From assembly GCA_022819945.1 (NCBI GenBank), contig JAJEGI010000088.1:1-42493 (forward strand): 42,493 bases of DNA, in the 5' to 3' direction. Below the pieces are notes generated by a model. That model did no database searches and was not told the origin of the DNA. It saw nothing but the letters and a program-made list of their open reading frames with translations. The stretch comes from Candidatus Poribacteria bacterium. GTDB lineage: Bacteria > Poribacteria > WGA-4E > WGA-3G. The position numbers and the translations under genes are program-made. Positions 26,737 through 34,910 of this stretch are shown one piece after another (position 1 is the first letter of the stretch; each line of letters begins with the position of its first letter).

Positions 26737-28494
26737 ATGCCGAATTCTCGTTACTCGTTACACCAATATTCTGTTGATACATTGTTGAATTGGATTAGGA
26801 CCGAAGAGATAGTTATTCCAGAAATCCAGAGACCTTTCGTTTGGTCCTCAAACAAAGTGCGTGACTTTATTGATTCACTTTACCACGGTTACCCTGTTGG
26901 ATATCTCATCACTTGGCCGAAGTCGGATGTCTCCCTCCGAGGCGGAGAATCATCAACCCGTGAACGGGTCCTGATTGATGGACAGCAACGCACAATGGCA
27001 CTTCGAGCAGCGTTGTTGGGAAAAGAGGTTTTGACCAAAAAGTATAAGGCACAGCAAATTCAGATAGCTTTTCATCCCAGTAAGGAAAGTTTCGCAGTGA
27101 CAACTAATGCTATCCGTAACGATCCAGAATGGATTGCTGACATCTCCACTGTTTTCAATTCCAATTCCGGTCTGCTCCGATTAGTTGATGAGTACTGTGA
27201 ACGAAACGACGGGGTGAACAGATATGAAATGGGTGAACGTATAGGGAGACTTTATGAGATTCGGAACAATTCTCTGGGCGTTATTGAGCTTGATGCAGAC
27301 ATAGATATAGATACTGTTGTTGAGGTTTTTGTCCGTATTAATGGAACAGGGGTCCGTTTAAGTGCAGCAGACTTCATTATGTCCAAACTCGCTGCCAGTG
27401 AACAGTATAATGGGCACCTATTGCGTCAGTCTATTGACTATTTTTGTCATCTAGCGACCATCCCAACGGCGTATGAGCATTTAGTCTCTACAGATTCTAC
27501 TTTTGCCGCTACTGATTATTTTCGCGCAATGGAATGGCTAAAGAATTGGAGTGATAATATCTATGTTCCTGCTTATACTGACATGCTTCGAGTCGTTTTT
27601 GCATCGGAGTTTAAACGGGGAAACTTAAGCAATTTGGTAGATTCGCTCTCGGGAGACTCCGCAGCGAAAATATTTCATCGCCTTGGAAACAGTATACTGA
27701 ACTATATAAACGAAACTAATTTCAAACGTTTCGTTATGATATTGCGATCAGCAGGATTCGTGGATGCTTCAATGCTTACGGCGAGAAACGCTGTTAATTC
27801 TGCATATATTCTATTTTTAATATTGCGCACACAGGATGTCGATGCTGGTCAAATTGAAAGATTGGTCCGCCGATGGTTTGTGATGTCTGTATTAACAGAG
27901 AGATATAGTGGTGAACCTCAGGCTACTTTGAGTGAAGATGTCCGAAATATGAGTGCTGAAGAGGGAGCAGAGGCGTACCTTGATGGGTTAGAACGGGCTG
28001 GACTTTCGGATGCATTTTGGAATGAGGAATTTCTACAGAAACTAAACACATCAGGATCTAAGAATGTCTACTTTAATGTCTTTCTGGCAAGCCAAATCAA
28101 AGCAAATGATAAAGGTTTTCTGTCTCGCGATATTACAGTACGGGACCTTTTTGCCGGTCAAAGAGACATCCACCATATATTTCCCAAAAATCACCTATTG
28201 GGGTTAGGGGTTGTCCAGAACCAGCACAATCAACTTGCCAACCTTGTAGCCATGCAAAAGGAAATCAATATTGCAATCGGCGACACGGCACCCACAACAT
28301 ATTTTTCAGCGTTACAAACTGGCTGTCGAGAAGGTAACCCACCCTACGGCGGAATAGATAACTCCGATGAATTGCAGGCAAATCTTGATAGTCACTGCAT
28401 TCCCGCGGGCATTTCTGAAGACTATAACGAGTTCTTGAAGGAACGTAGAAAACTCATGGTCGCCAAGATACGGGACTACTATCTCTCGTTATAG
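26737..28494 (+). CDS. DUF262 plus HNH nuclease protein (GmrSD/SspE-like)
   Basis: This 585-residue fusion has an N-terminal DUF262 (ParB-like) module: IPEIQRPFVWSSNKVRDFIDS at about 27-47, then GYPVGYLI and the key D81-G-Q-Q-R that defines the family and binds or hydrolyses nucleotide. A helical middle follows. The C-terminal DUF1524-type HNH nuclease shows D-I-H479-H-I-F-P-K-N-H, with a downstream N-x2-N-L (QLANLVAMQKEINIAIGD). Related GmrSD and SspE enzymes cut modified (glucosylated or phosphorothioated) DNA in phage defence, and here both activities are fused in one chain. ATG has AAAGGAAA 6 nt upstream. The nuclease-like gene follows 20 bp later. A defence role is inference from the family. 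Confidence 0.85.
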   Translation: MPNSRYSLHQYSVDTLLNWIRTEEIVIPEIQRPFVWSSNKVRDFIDSLYHGYPVGYLITWPKSDVSLRGGESSTRERVLIDGQQRTMALRAALLGKEVLTKKYKAQQIQIAFHPSKESFAVTTNAIRNDPEWIADISTVFNSNSGLLRLVDEYCERNDGVNRYEMGERIGRLYEIRNNSLGVIELDADIDIDTVVEVFVRINGTGVRLSAADFIMSKLAASEQYNGHLLRQSIDYFCHLATIPTAYEHLVSTDSTFAATDYFRAMEWLKNWSDNIYVPAYTDMLRVVFASEFKRGNLSNLVDSLSGDSAAKIFHRLGNSILNYINETNFKRFVMILRSAGFVDASMLTARNAVNSAYILFLILRTQDVDAGQIERLVRRWFVMSVLTERYSGEPQATLSEDVRNMSAEEGAEAYLDGLERAGLSDAFWNEEFLQKLNTSGSKNVYFNVFLASQIKANDKGFLSRDITVRDLFAGQRDIHHIFPKNHLLGLGVVQNQHNQLANLVAMQKEINIAIGDTAPTTYFSALQTGCREGNPPYGGIDNSDELQANLDSHCIPAGISEDYNEFLKERRKLMVAKIRDYYLSL

Positions 28495-28514
28495 CATAAA
28501 TCGTGAGGATCTAA

Positions 28515-29336
28515 ATGATTGATAATACAACTCAACCTATCAAAGCAGCCCCAACAGCGCGTGGAAGTACCAATCTTGACGGCAGGAGAAACATTCTTAC
28601 GGATGCTCTTTACGAGATGGGATACGATGACACTTTGGTAGACACACTCATAACAAGAAATGTCATTGATTTCAGTATCGTTGATTATACGGACGATATC
28701 ATAGACCAACTCATCGAACACTATGGAGAGTCCATGGTATGGACCCACCTTGAAGACGCTGTTGCCTTTGAGGGATTGGCTGCTTCTTTAACAGGAAAGA
28801 TGGAAAGAGACTGGCGTGCTGCTGAGGGCGGCACTTTTCGAGAACGGATCCGACATATTATCACTGATCGAATTGAAAACTTAGGGGTGAGAGTCGTTAA
28901 CCATTATGAGTTAGAGAATAGCAGCACCCTCTCCGAAGAATTGGAAGGCGTTAAACGGCATTTGACAATTGATTACGGAGAATTCAATTCTTATCTCCCA
29001 GATGTTGATTTTGTTATTTACACGCCTGAAAATTCACGCGTTATCGCTGTAATCTCATGTGCAGTTAAGTTGAAAAACCGAATCATTGAGAAAGCTTATT
29101 GGAAACACAAACTTCTGACAGACGGAAATCGTGCCTCTATCAAATTCTATCTCATTACCGCTGATATAGACAAAACCCTGCAGATTGTGAACTTACCAAA
29201 GAGAGAGCGAGTCATTGCAGAAGTAGAACTTGACGGTACTTATGTGTTGACAGCGGAGGAACTTGAGGAAAGTGATAAGGTCAAGCTTTTTGAACATTTC
29301 ATTGAGGATCTTAAACAAGTCATAGGAGAGAACTAA
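28515..29336 (+). CDS. BsaWI-family restriction-endonuclease-like protein, active-site Lys displaced
   Basis: This 273-residue protein resembles BsaWI-type type II restriction enzymes. The C-terminal core has L-P-D163-V-D165-F-V-I-Y followed by VIAVISCAVKLKNRIIEKAY-WKHKLL (about 176-201). As I remember the family, the latter strand reads I-S-C-K-V-T-L-R-E-R; here the catalytic Lys position is A183 and a Lys appears two residues later (K185). Cleavage may thus be lost or supplied by K185. No cognate methyltransferase is adjacent, which is unexpected for a type II enzyme. It is preceded 20 bp upstream by the DUF262-HNH gene. ATG has GAGG 8 nt upstream. The family call rests on motif memory. Confidence 0.65.
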   Translation: MIDNTTQPIKAAPTARGSTNLDGRRNILTDALYEMGYDDTLVDTLITRNVIDFSIVDYTDDIIDQLIEHYGESMVWTHLEDAVAFEGLAASLTGKMERDWRAAEGGTFRERIRHIITDRIENLGVRVVNHYELENSSTLSEELEGVKRHLTIDYGEFNSYLPDVDFVIYTPENSRVIAVISCAVKLKNRIIEKAYWKHKLLTDGNRASIKFYLITADIDKTLQIVNLPKRERVIAEVELDGTYVLTAEELEESDKVKLFEHFIEDLKQVIGEN

Positions 29337-29343
29337 TAACATA

Positions 29344-30237
29344 ATGAAAATAGCAAATGCCCCGTGTTCGTGGGGTGTACTTGAGTTTGAGTTGGATGGT
29401 GATGCACCCGGCTACGCACAGGTGTTAGACGAGATGCACGCCATCGGTTACATCGGCACCGAACTCGGAGATTGGGGGTTTATGCCGACGCATGCGGGGC
29501 AGCTTCGCGATGAACTTGCGAAACGAGACCTAACGTTGTTGGGTGCATTTGTAGGCATTGCACTCGCCGATGCGGAGACACATGCAGCTGGGGAAGCAAC
29601 AGCATTGCGTCACGCCCATTTATTAGCAAATGTCGGTGGACAGACACCGTTCATCGTACTTTCGGATGACAACGCCACTACGGAACTCCGTACCCGCTAT
29701 GCGGGGCGTGTCCGACCTGAACACGGTTTTTCACCCGCACAATGGAATACTTTTGTCGATGGCGTGCACCGGATCGCGCAATCGGTGAGAGATGAGACAG
29801 GACTTCGCACGGTCTTTCACCCGCACTGTGCGGGATATATAGAGACAGCAGCAGAGATTGACACACTCATGGAACGCACGGATCCTGACCTCGTTGGACT
29901 GTGTTTCGATACAGGACATTACCGATTCGGCGGCGGTGATCCGCTTGAAGCTTATGCACGACACGCGGACCGGATCTGGCACGTCCACTTCAAGGATTGC
30001 CATCCTGACATTGCTGCCCGTTCTCGGAGAGATGGGTGGGATTACTTCGCCTCTGTCGGCAACGGCGTTTTTTGTGAGTTAGGCAACGGAGATGTCGACT
30101 TTCCGGCGTTCCTTGCGGAATTAAGAAATCGGGACTACGACGGTTGGATCGTTGTAGAGCAGGATGTCTTGCCGGGGATAGGCAGCCCTTACGAGAGCGC
30201 GGCGCGGAATCTGCGGTATCTGCATTCAATTCTATAG
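29344..30237 (+). CDS. Sugar phosphate isomerase/epimerase, IolE-like
   Basis: This 297-residue AP-endonuclease-fold TIM barrel starts KIANAPCSWGVLEFE, the usual opening of myo-inosose-2 dehydratase (IolE). The metal-site strands are visible: TVFHPHCAGYIET, CFDTGHYRFGG, RIWHVHFKDCHPD and a closing WIVVEQD, with Glu and His ligands in the expected order. IolE removes water from scyllo-inosose. The nearest ribosome site, AGGAGAG, is about 15 nt from ATG, so translation may depend on the nuclease-like gene ending 7 bp before. The IolG-like gene follows 47 nt later. Confidence 0.85.
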   Translation: MKIANAPCSWGVLEFELDGDAPGYAQVLDEMHAIGYIGTELGDWGFMPTHAGQLRDELAKRDLTLLGAFVGIALADAETHAAGEATALRHAHLLANVGGQTPFIVLSDDNATTELRTRYAGRVRPEHGFSPAQWNTFVDGVHRIAQSVRDETGLRTVFHPHCAGYIETAAEIDTLMERTDPDLVGLCFDTGHYRFGGGDPLEAYARHADRIWHVHFKDCHPDIAARSRRDGWDYFASVGNGVFCELGNGDVDFPAFLAELRNRDYDGWIVVEQDVLPGIGSPYESAARNLRYLHSIL

Positions 30238-30284
30238 CGATGAAAATCGAAATTGACGGACAGCGTTAGCGTTAGGAGACCTTG

Positions 30285-31307
30285 ATGCATAATAAATCCT
30301 CAAAAATCGGTGTCGGTGTTATTGGTGCAGGACGTATCGGTAAACTTCACATTGAACACCTCGCTCAGAATATACCAGAAGCCGAACTGCTTTCGATTTG
30401 TAGTTTGAACCGTTCGGGTGCTGAATCCGTTGCTGAACAGTTTAATGTCCCGAAAGTGACAACCGATTATAACGCGCTTTTGGCGGATCCGCAGATTGAT
30501 GCAGTGCTTGTCACCTCCTCAACGAATACACATGTTGAGATCAGCCAAGCCGCGGCGAAGGCGGGGAAACACATCTTTTGTGAGAAACCGATCGCTTTTG
30601 ATCTGGAACAGATTGACGAAACCTTGGCGATTGTCGAAGAGGCTGCCGTGAAGTTTCAGATCGGTTTTAATCGTAGGTTTGATGCAAGTTTTAAGCGTGT
30701 CCGTGAAGCGGCTGCCTCTGGCGAGATTGGCGAACCGCATATCATGCGTATAACGAGCCGAGACCCTGCACCACCGCCGATCGAATACGTCAAGGTCTCC
30801 GGTGGGATTTTTCTTGACATGACGATCCACGATTTCGATATGGCACGCTATCTTATTGGGGATGAAGTTGTTGAAGTCTATGCAACGGGTGGGGTTCGCG
30901 TCGATCCGCAAATTGGTGAGGCAGGCGATATTGACACAACGGTTATCACCTTACGGTTCCAGAATGGGGTCATTGGGACAATTGATAACAGTAGAGAGGC
31001 AGTCTACGGCTACGACCAGCGGGTTGAAGTTTTCGGCTCGAAGGGTATGGTTACGGCGGCGAATCCACCGACGGATACTGTCACCTTCAGCGGCAGTGAG
31101 GGCACCCGTGCAGCATCACCTCCGTACTTCTTTGTGGAACGCTACAAACCGGCATTTCTCTCGGAATTACGAGCGTTCTTCACGTGTATTCAAGAAGATA
31201 CACCACCGCCGGTTACAGGTGCGGATGGTCGCGCCCCTGTCGTGATGGGTTTCGCAGCGTTGAAATCGCTTCGCGAAAACCGTCCTGTCCTTTTGTCGGA
31301 GATTTAA
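30285..31307 (+). CDS. iolG: Inositol 2-dehydrogenase, IolG-like (Gfo/Idh/MocA family)
   Basis: This 340-residue NAD-dependent dehydrogenase has a Rossmann motif GVIGAGRIG near residue 11, FCEKPIAFDL with the catalytic Lys near 98, and GGIFLDMTIHDFDMARYLIGDE (about 170-191) with the family's D-x3-H-D active-site pattern. The conserved GFNRRFD agrees with IolG rather than generic MocA. It would oxidise myo-inositol to scyllo-inosose, the substrate of the IolE-like neighbour. ATG 30285 is preferred, with TTAGGAG 7 nt upstream, over the TTG one codon earlier. It converges on the ABC transporter gene with only 7 bp between. Confidence 0.88.
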   Translation: MHNKSSKIGVGVIGAGRIGKLHIEHLAQNIPEAELLSICSLNRSGAESVAEQFNVPKVTTDYNALLADPQIDAVLVTSSTNTHVEISQAAAKAGKHIFCEKPIAFDLEQIDETLAIVEEAAVKFQIGFNRRFDASFKRVREAAASGEIGEPHIMRITSRDPAPPPIEYVKVSGGIFLDMTIHDFDMARYLIGDEVVEVYATGGVRVDPQIGEAGDIDTTVITLRFQNGVIGTIDNSREAVYGYDQRVEVFGSKGMVTAANPPTDTVTFSGSEGTRAASPPYFFVERYKPAFLSELRAFFTCIQEDTPPPVTGADGRAPVVMGFAALKSLRENRPVLLSEI

Positions 31308-31314
31308 CGGTACT

Positions 31315-32049
31315 TTACTCACCTTCACCGCCGACTTCACCGACTTCGATTTCAATCTCGTCTCGATTCCTGATACGTTCCACGAGTCCATCCCGGATGT
31401 CCACAATCCTGTCAGAGACATCGAGCATCTTCAGGTCGTGCGTTGCTGAAATTACAGTGACACCTTGCTCAGTATTCAAACGTTTAATCAGGTCAATAAT
31501 CTCACGACCTGTAATGGTATCAAGGTTCGCTGTCGGTTCATCGGCGAGGACGATGCTTGGATCGTTTGCGAGTGCTCTGGCAATAGCGACGCGTTGACGC
31601 TGACCGCCTGAGAGTTCATCGGGCAGGTGGTACATCCTGTCGCCTAAGCCTACCATATCCAACAACTTTTCGGCTTTTTGATTGCGTTCTTTCTCAGAAA
31701 TCCCTGCGAAAATCATCGGTAGCGTTACATTGCCGTGCGCGCTCCGCACGTGCAGCAAGTTGTAACTCTGAAAAATATAACCCACGCGGTGGCACCGAAA
31801 CGCTGCAATCTGTCTTTGCGAAAGTTGCGACATATTTTGCCCATCAATGTAGACCTGTCCCTCTGTTGGTCGGTCGAGTGCACCGATCATGTTAAAGAGC
31901 GTAGATTTACCGGAACCGGAGGGCCCCATGAGCGAGATATACTCCCCGCGTTCAATCTCAATATTGATGCCGTCCAAAGCACGAAGAATGTTTGAACCCA
32001 TGCGGTATTCTTTGACAACATCTTCCGTTTTCACAACGATATCATTCAT
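31315..32049 (-). CDS. ABC transporter ATP-binding protein, MacB/LolD type
   Basis: This 244-residue ATPase drives an FtsX-type permease. It has Walker A GPSGSGKST (about 42-50), the Q-loop FQSYNLL, signature LSGGQRQRVAIARAL, Walker B VLADEPTANLD and the switch His in SATHDLKM. The sequence fits the LolD/MacB group, which extracts lipoproteins or exports peptides from the outer face of the inner membrane. The 3' end has an acidic extension EIEIEVGEVGGEGE. ATG has GGAGGT 5 nt upstream. The permease gene ends 15 bp before. Confidence 0.93.
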   Translation of the reverse strand: MNDIVVKTEDVVKEYRMGSNILRALDGINIEIERGEYISLMGPSGSGKSTLFNMIGALDRPTEGQVYIDGQNMSQLSQRQIAAFRCHRVGYIFQSYNLLHVRSAHGNVTLPMIFAGISEKERNQKAEKLLDMVGLGDRMYHLPDELSGGQRQRVAIARALANDPSIVLADEPTANLDTITGREIIDLIKRLNTEQGVTVISATHDLKMLDVSDRIVDIRDGLVERIRNRDEIEIEVGEVGGEGE

Positions 32050-32064
32050 AATTTACCTCCGTGC

Positions 32065-32742
32065 TTATACTTCGGTACGCATCGCTTCAGCAGGCGGGAG
32101 TTTCGCAGCACGCCACGCCGGGAACGATGAGCCAATCACTGCCAAAATCATACCGAGTATACACCCAAGCAAAATGACGATGATCACACCGAGCTGCATC
32201 GGTCCGTTTTCAGGCTGCGCCGGTAATAGCGGGAAATAGAAAAAGAGGTCTAATCCGTAATCCTTAAGTCCTAAAAGTACCGCACCCAACGTTCCGATGA
32301 GTGCGCCGATGAGTGCGCCTGAGAACCCCTGAAATCCTGATTCAAGTAGGAACAGTCTAACCACGAATCCATCTAACGCACCGAGACATTTCATTGTACC
32401 AATTTCGCGGAAACGCTCTGTTACTGCCATCAGCATTGAGTTGGCGATACCTACGACACAGACAATCAGGGACATAACAATGAGCCATATATCTTTTGTG
32501 GAAATACCTTGTTCCGTTGTCTCTTCAAAAGTATTAATTGTTGATTGTCGTCCGCTCTCTTGTAGCGCGACACCGATTTCGTTATTTGTCCATACCGAAA
32601 CCAGAAACGCAATGCCCAGTGTAATGCCTGCTGTCGTGATGATTGAACGACCAAAACGGATTTTCAAACTCTGAAAACTAATCCGTAGCGATTCTATGAA
32701 AGGCAGATCAATCTGTTCTTCAATGGGTGTCCTTTGCTGCAA
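32065..32742 (-). CDS. Short FtsX-like ABC transporter permease
   Basis: This 225-residue permease belongs to the MacB/LolC/FtsX class. It has a helix at about 36-54 (SIITTAGITLGIAFLVSVW), then DIWLIVMSLIVCVVGIANSM, MLMAVTERFREIGTMKCLGA, the diagnostic cytosolic loop, and two further helices, ending SSFPAWRAAKLPPAEAMR. Typical members are about 400 residues with a 200-residue periplasmic domain between helices 1 and 2; here only about 40 residues are present. The reduction looks native because both sides are intact. The start is TTG 32742 with AAGGAGA 8 nt upstream. With the ATPase it forms an exporter of unknown cargo. Confidence 0.85.
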   Translation of the reverse strand: MQQRTPIEEQIDLPFIESLRISFQSLKIRFGRSIITTAGITLGIAFLVSVWTNNEIGVALQESGRQSTINTFEETTEQGISTKDIWLIVMSLIVCVVGIANSMLMAVTERFREIGTMKCLGALDGFVVRLFLLESGFQGFSGALIGALIGTLGAVLLGLKDYGLDLFFYFPLLPAQPENGPMQLGVIIVILLGCILGMILAVIGSSFPAWRAAKLPPAEAMRTEV

Positions 32743-32782
32743 ATTTCTGTCTCCTTGTTTTTATTTTGTATTATACGAGTGT

Positions 32783-32811
32783 ATCATATCAAATTTACAA
32801 TTTCAAGTCAA
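32783..32811 (-). promoter_or_regulatory. Sigma70-type promoter for the ABC transporter operon
   Basis: On the minus strand: TTGACT, 17-nt spacer, TATGAT, about 40 nt before the TTG start at 32742. Confidence 0.6.
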
Positions 32812-32875
32812 ATTTTTTCCGGCAGACGTACAATCCTGCCATCCGCCAATTTTGAAAATCCTGATGCAGATAACT

Positions 32876-32896
32876 GAAAACCGACTGCTGACGGCT
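32876..32896 (+). repeat. Dispersed repeat fragment
   Basis: A 21-nt segment containing CCGACTGCTGACGGCT matches 39155-39175 with one mismatch. Both copies are intergenic. Confidence 0.5.
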
Positions 32897-32905
32897 CCCA
32901 AAGCA

Positions 32906-32934
32906 TTGACTTTTCAATTTCGGGCTGTTATACT
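32906..32934 (+). promoter_or_regulatory. Sigma70-type promoter
   Basis: TTGACT, 17-nt spacer, TATACT, about 23 nt before the start codon at 32957. It is divergent from the promoter at 32783-32811. Confidence 0.7.
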
Positions 32935-32956
32935 GAGTGCAAGGCAGGACAAACTG

Positions 32957-33550
32957 ATGCTCCGAAAATTTTTCTTTATCCTACTGCTATTAGTGTGTTA
33001 CGGGACTCCGATTGCTGCACACGATGCTTTCTATCCGCATCATCGCGAGGATTTCGAGAATATGGCGCGCCGTCGCGAATTGCGGATGACTGTCCTCCTC
33101 AGCACGGTTGCATTTCTCGGTGTTCTTGGGACGATCGTCTACGTCGCCCTCCGAAAAAGCAGAGATGATAACGATGTTGACGAAGTTGATACAAAAACCA
33201 CGCAAGAACATCTGGAACATGCCATAAACAGTGCCGCAAATGCTGCGCAGCAGATCCTTGACGCAAAAGGAGATGTCGCGGCGGCTGCCACAGGATGCCT
33301 CACAACCTATGCTGAGGCGTGCGGTGTGACCTGGCGCTGGCGTTCTTATGGACAGCCGCATCCAGAATCAGTGCCATACCAGATACGATGTAAAATTGGA
33401 TCGGATGTTGTCATGCTCAGCATCAACACCAAAACCATTCAATTGAAGGTAGAACGGGGTTTATCTAAAACAGGCTTCGGTTCGCAAGGATCATCGAAAA
33501 GTGCCAGTGCGACTGTTGTATTAAAAAGATCGGATACAGAAGAGGAATAA
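32957..33550 (+). CDS. Membrane-anchored hypothetical protein
   Basis: This 197-residue protein has a signal peptide (LRKFFFILLLLVCYGTPIAA) followed by a short polar stretch and a membrane helix at about 47-66 (TVLLSTVAFLGVLGTIVYVAL). The remaining 130 residues are cytosolic or periplasmic, with an Ala-rich helix (INSAANAAQQILDAKGDVAA) and a beta-rich end. ATG 32957 is chosen because AGGA lies 7 nt upstream and a promoter ends 22 nt before it; a longer frame reaches 32696 but would overlap the opposing gene. I do not recognise the family. Confidence 0.7.
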   Translation: MLRKFFFILLLLVCYGTPIAAHDAFYPHHREDFENMARRRELRMTVLLSTVAFLGVLGTIVYVALRKSRDDNDVDEVDTKTTQEHLEHAINSAANAAQQILDAKGDVAAAATGCLTTYAEACGVTWRWRSYGQPHPESVPYQIRCKIGSDVVMLSINTKTIQLKVERGLSKTGFGSQGSSKSASATVVLKRSDTEEE

Positions 33551-33561
33551 GGTGTTGCGGG

Positions 33562-34311
33562 TTAAGCCGTGAGTCGATTGATGAGTGAAGCACTATAGCC
33601 TGCCCCGAAACCGTTATCGATGTTCACAACGGTAACGCCAGAGGCACAACTATTTAGCATACCTAACAGCGCAGCAAGCCCACCAAAACTTGCGCCGTAG
33701 CCAATACTTGTAGGTACCGCAATGACGGGGCAGTCCACCAATCCACCGACAACACTCGGCAGTGCGCCTTCCATACCTGCAACAACGATGATAACGCGGG
33801 CTGTCAGGAGTTTCTCGTGGTTATTTATTAAGCGGTGTAATCCTGCTACGCCGACATCGTAGAGGCGTTCGGGTTGGTTTCCCATCATCACTGCCGTTTC
33901 AACGGCTTCCTCTGCGACTGGCAAGTCGGATGTGCCAGCAGAGACAACAAGAATTCCTGGCATACTTTCTGCTTCAGACTGCGCGACAGCAATCGTACGT
34001 CCGAGGTCGTTATAGCGTGCGGCAGGTTGAATTGCTTTCACCGCTTCGTACATGTCGGGTGTCGCGCGAGTTGCGAGGAGGGGGTGTCCTGCGGCGAGGA
34101 TACGCTCACTAATCTGCTTGACGTGTTCAACTGTCTTCCCTTGACAGAAAATGACTTCTGGAAATCCTGTACGCAGCTGACGATGGTGATCTATTTTTGA
34201 AAACCCTAAATCTTCAAATGGAAGCGTACGAAGAGATTGCAGTGCAGCATCCACCGCAACCTCTCCGTCTTTAACCTGTTCAAGCAGGGTTTTTAGCTTT
34301 TCAATTTCCAT
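33562..34311 (-). CDS. larB: LarB, pyridinium-3,5-biscarboxylic acid mononucleotide synthase
   Basis: This 249-residue LarB-family protein carboxylates nicotinic acid adenine dinucleotide and cleaves it to P2CMN, the first step toward the nickel-pincer cofactor of lactate racemase. The C-terminal AIR-carboxylase-like domain shows [33 protein letters not shown] and [32 protein letters not shown] carries the Cys thought to be nucleophilic. It is normal in length. No larA, larC or larE lies nearby. Its ATG overlaps the stop of the YtxH-like gene by one base (TAATG), so it is translationally coupled. Confidence 0.9.
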   Translation of the reverse strand: MEIEKLKTLLEQVKDGEVAVDAALQSLRTLPFEDLGFSKIDHHRQLRTGFPEVIFCQGKTVEHVKQISERILAAGHPLLATRATPDMYEAVKAIQPAARYNDLGRTIAVAQSEAESMPGILVVSAGTSDLPVAEEAVETAVMMGNQPERLYDVGVAGLHRLINNHEKLLTARVIIVVAGMEGALPSVVGGLVDCPVIAVPTSIGYGASFGGLAALLGMLNSCASGVTVVNIDNGFGAGYSASLINRLTA

Positions 34312-34721
34312 TAGGCTTCTTCGGTAGCCTCTTCATCGGTTCCTTCGTTGCCCCCGACACCAGGAATGGACTCAGCGATTTTAGCACGAACATCTGCGGA
34401 GACTTTACGTCCAGTTTCCACAGCACTCTTCACCTGATCGCCTGCTTCCTGGAGACGTTCCTTGCTACTATCTACGATACCGTGAACGCTCTCTTTACCC
34501 TGTTCTACGATGGTCTGAACGCCTTGTCGCGCACTATTAGATGCCTGATGTGCAAGTTCAACCGTCCGGTTCTTTGCGTCAATCGAAGTGTCGCGAATCT
34601 TCTGTCGAGTCTCCTTGCCGGAACTCGGTGCATAGAGCAGGCTGATGACAGCGCCCGCCATGAAGCCAGTGAAAAAAGCAAAAACCATTGTTAGCCCGTT
34701 GTTCTGTCCATTATTACTCAT
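34311..34721 (-). CDS. YtxH-domain membrane protein
   Basis: This 136-residue protein has one N-terminal membrane helix ([20 protein letters not shown]) directly followed by [17 protein letters not shown], the YtxH family signature (A-P-x-S-G-x-x-x-R). The rest is a long amphipathic, apolipoprotein-like coiled helix ending in an acidic tail. YtxH proteins are small envelope or stress-associated proteins of unknown action, often near YtxG/DUF948 genes, as here. ATG 34721 has AAAGGAAA upstream. It is followed by larB with a one-base overlap. Confidence 0.85.
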   Translation of the reverse strand: MSNNGQNNGLTMVFAFFTGFMAGAVISLLYAPSSGKETRQKIRDTSIDAKNRTVELAHQASNSARQGVQTIVEQGKESVHGIVDSSKERLQEAGDQVKSAVETGRKVSADVRAKIAESIPGVGGNEGTDEEATEEA

Positions 34722-34749
34722 CTTTTTTCCTTTCTATTAGATCGAATCT

Positions 34750-34776
34750 GTTTTGACGCAGCGTGCCCGTCAAAAC
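34750..34776. promoter_or_regulatory. Inverted repeat upstream of the YtxH-like gene
   Basis: GTTTTGACG and CGTCAAAAC form a perfect 9-bp inverted repeat around a 9-nt centre, 29 nt before the start codon at 34721. It may be an operator or an mRNA 5' hairpin. The 189-bp gap to the DUF948-like gene holds nothing else clear. Confidence 0.4.
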
Positions 34777-34910
34777 TTGTTATTGAAATTTACGAAAATT
34801 GACGTTAAAAGTTTCAATTCTCACATTTATCTTTTCCTGTAATTTTTAATCCGTTTCATTCGTTGGAATTAAACGTCCGAATGCTTTTAGAGTTGACAGT
34901 TAGAGGCTGT

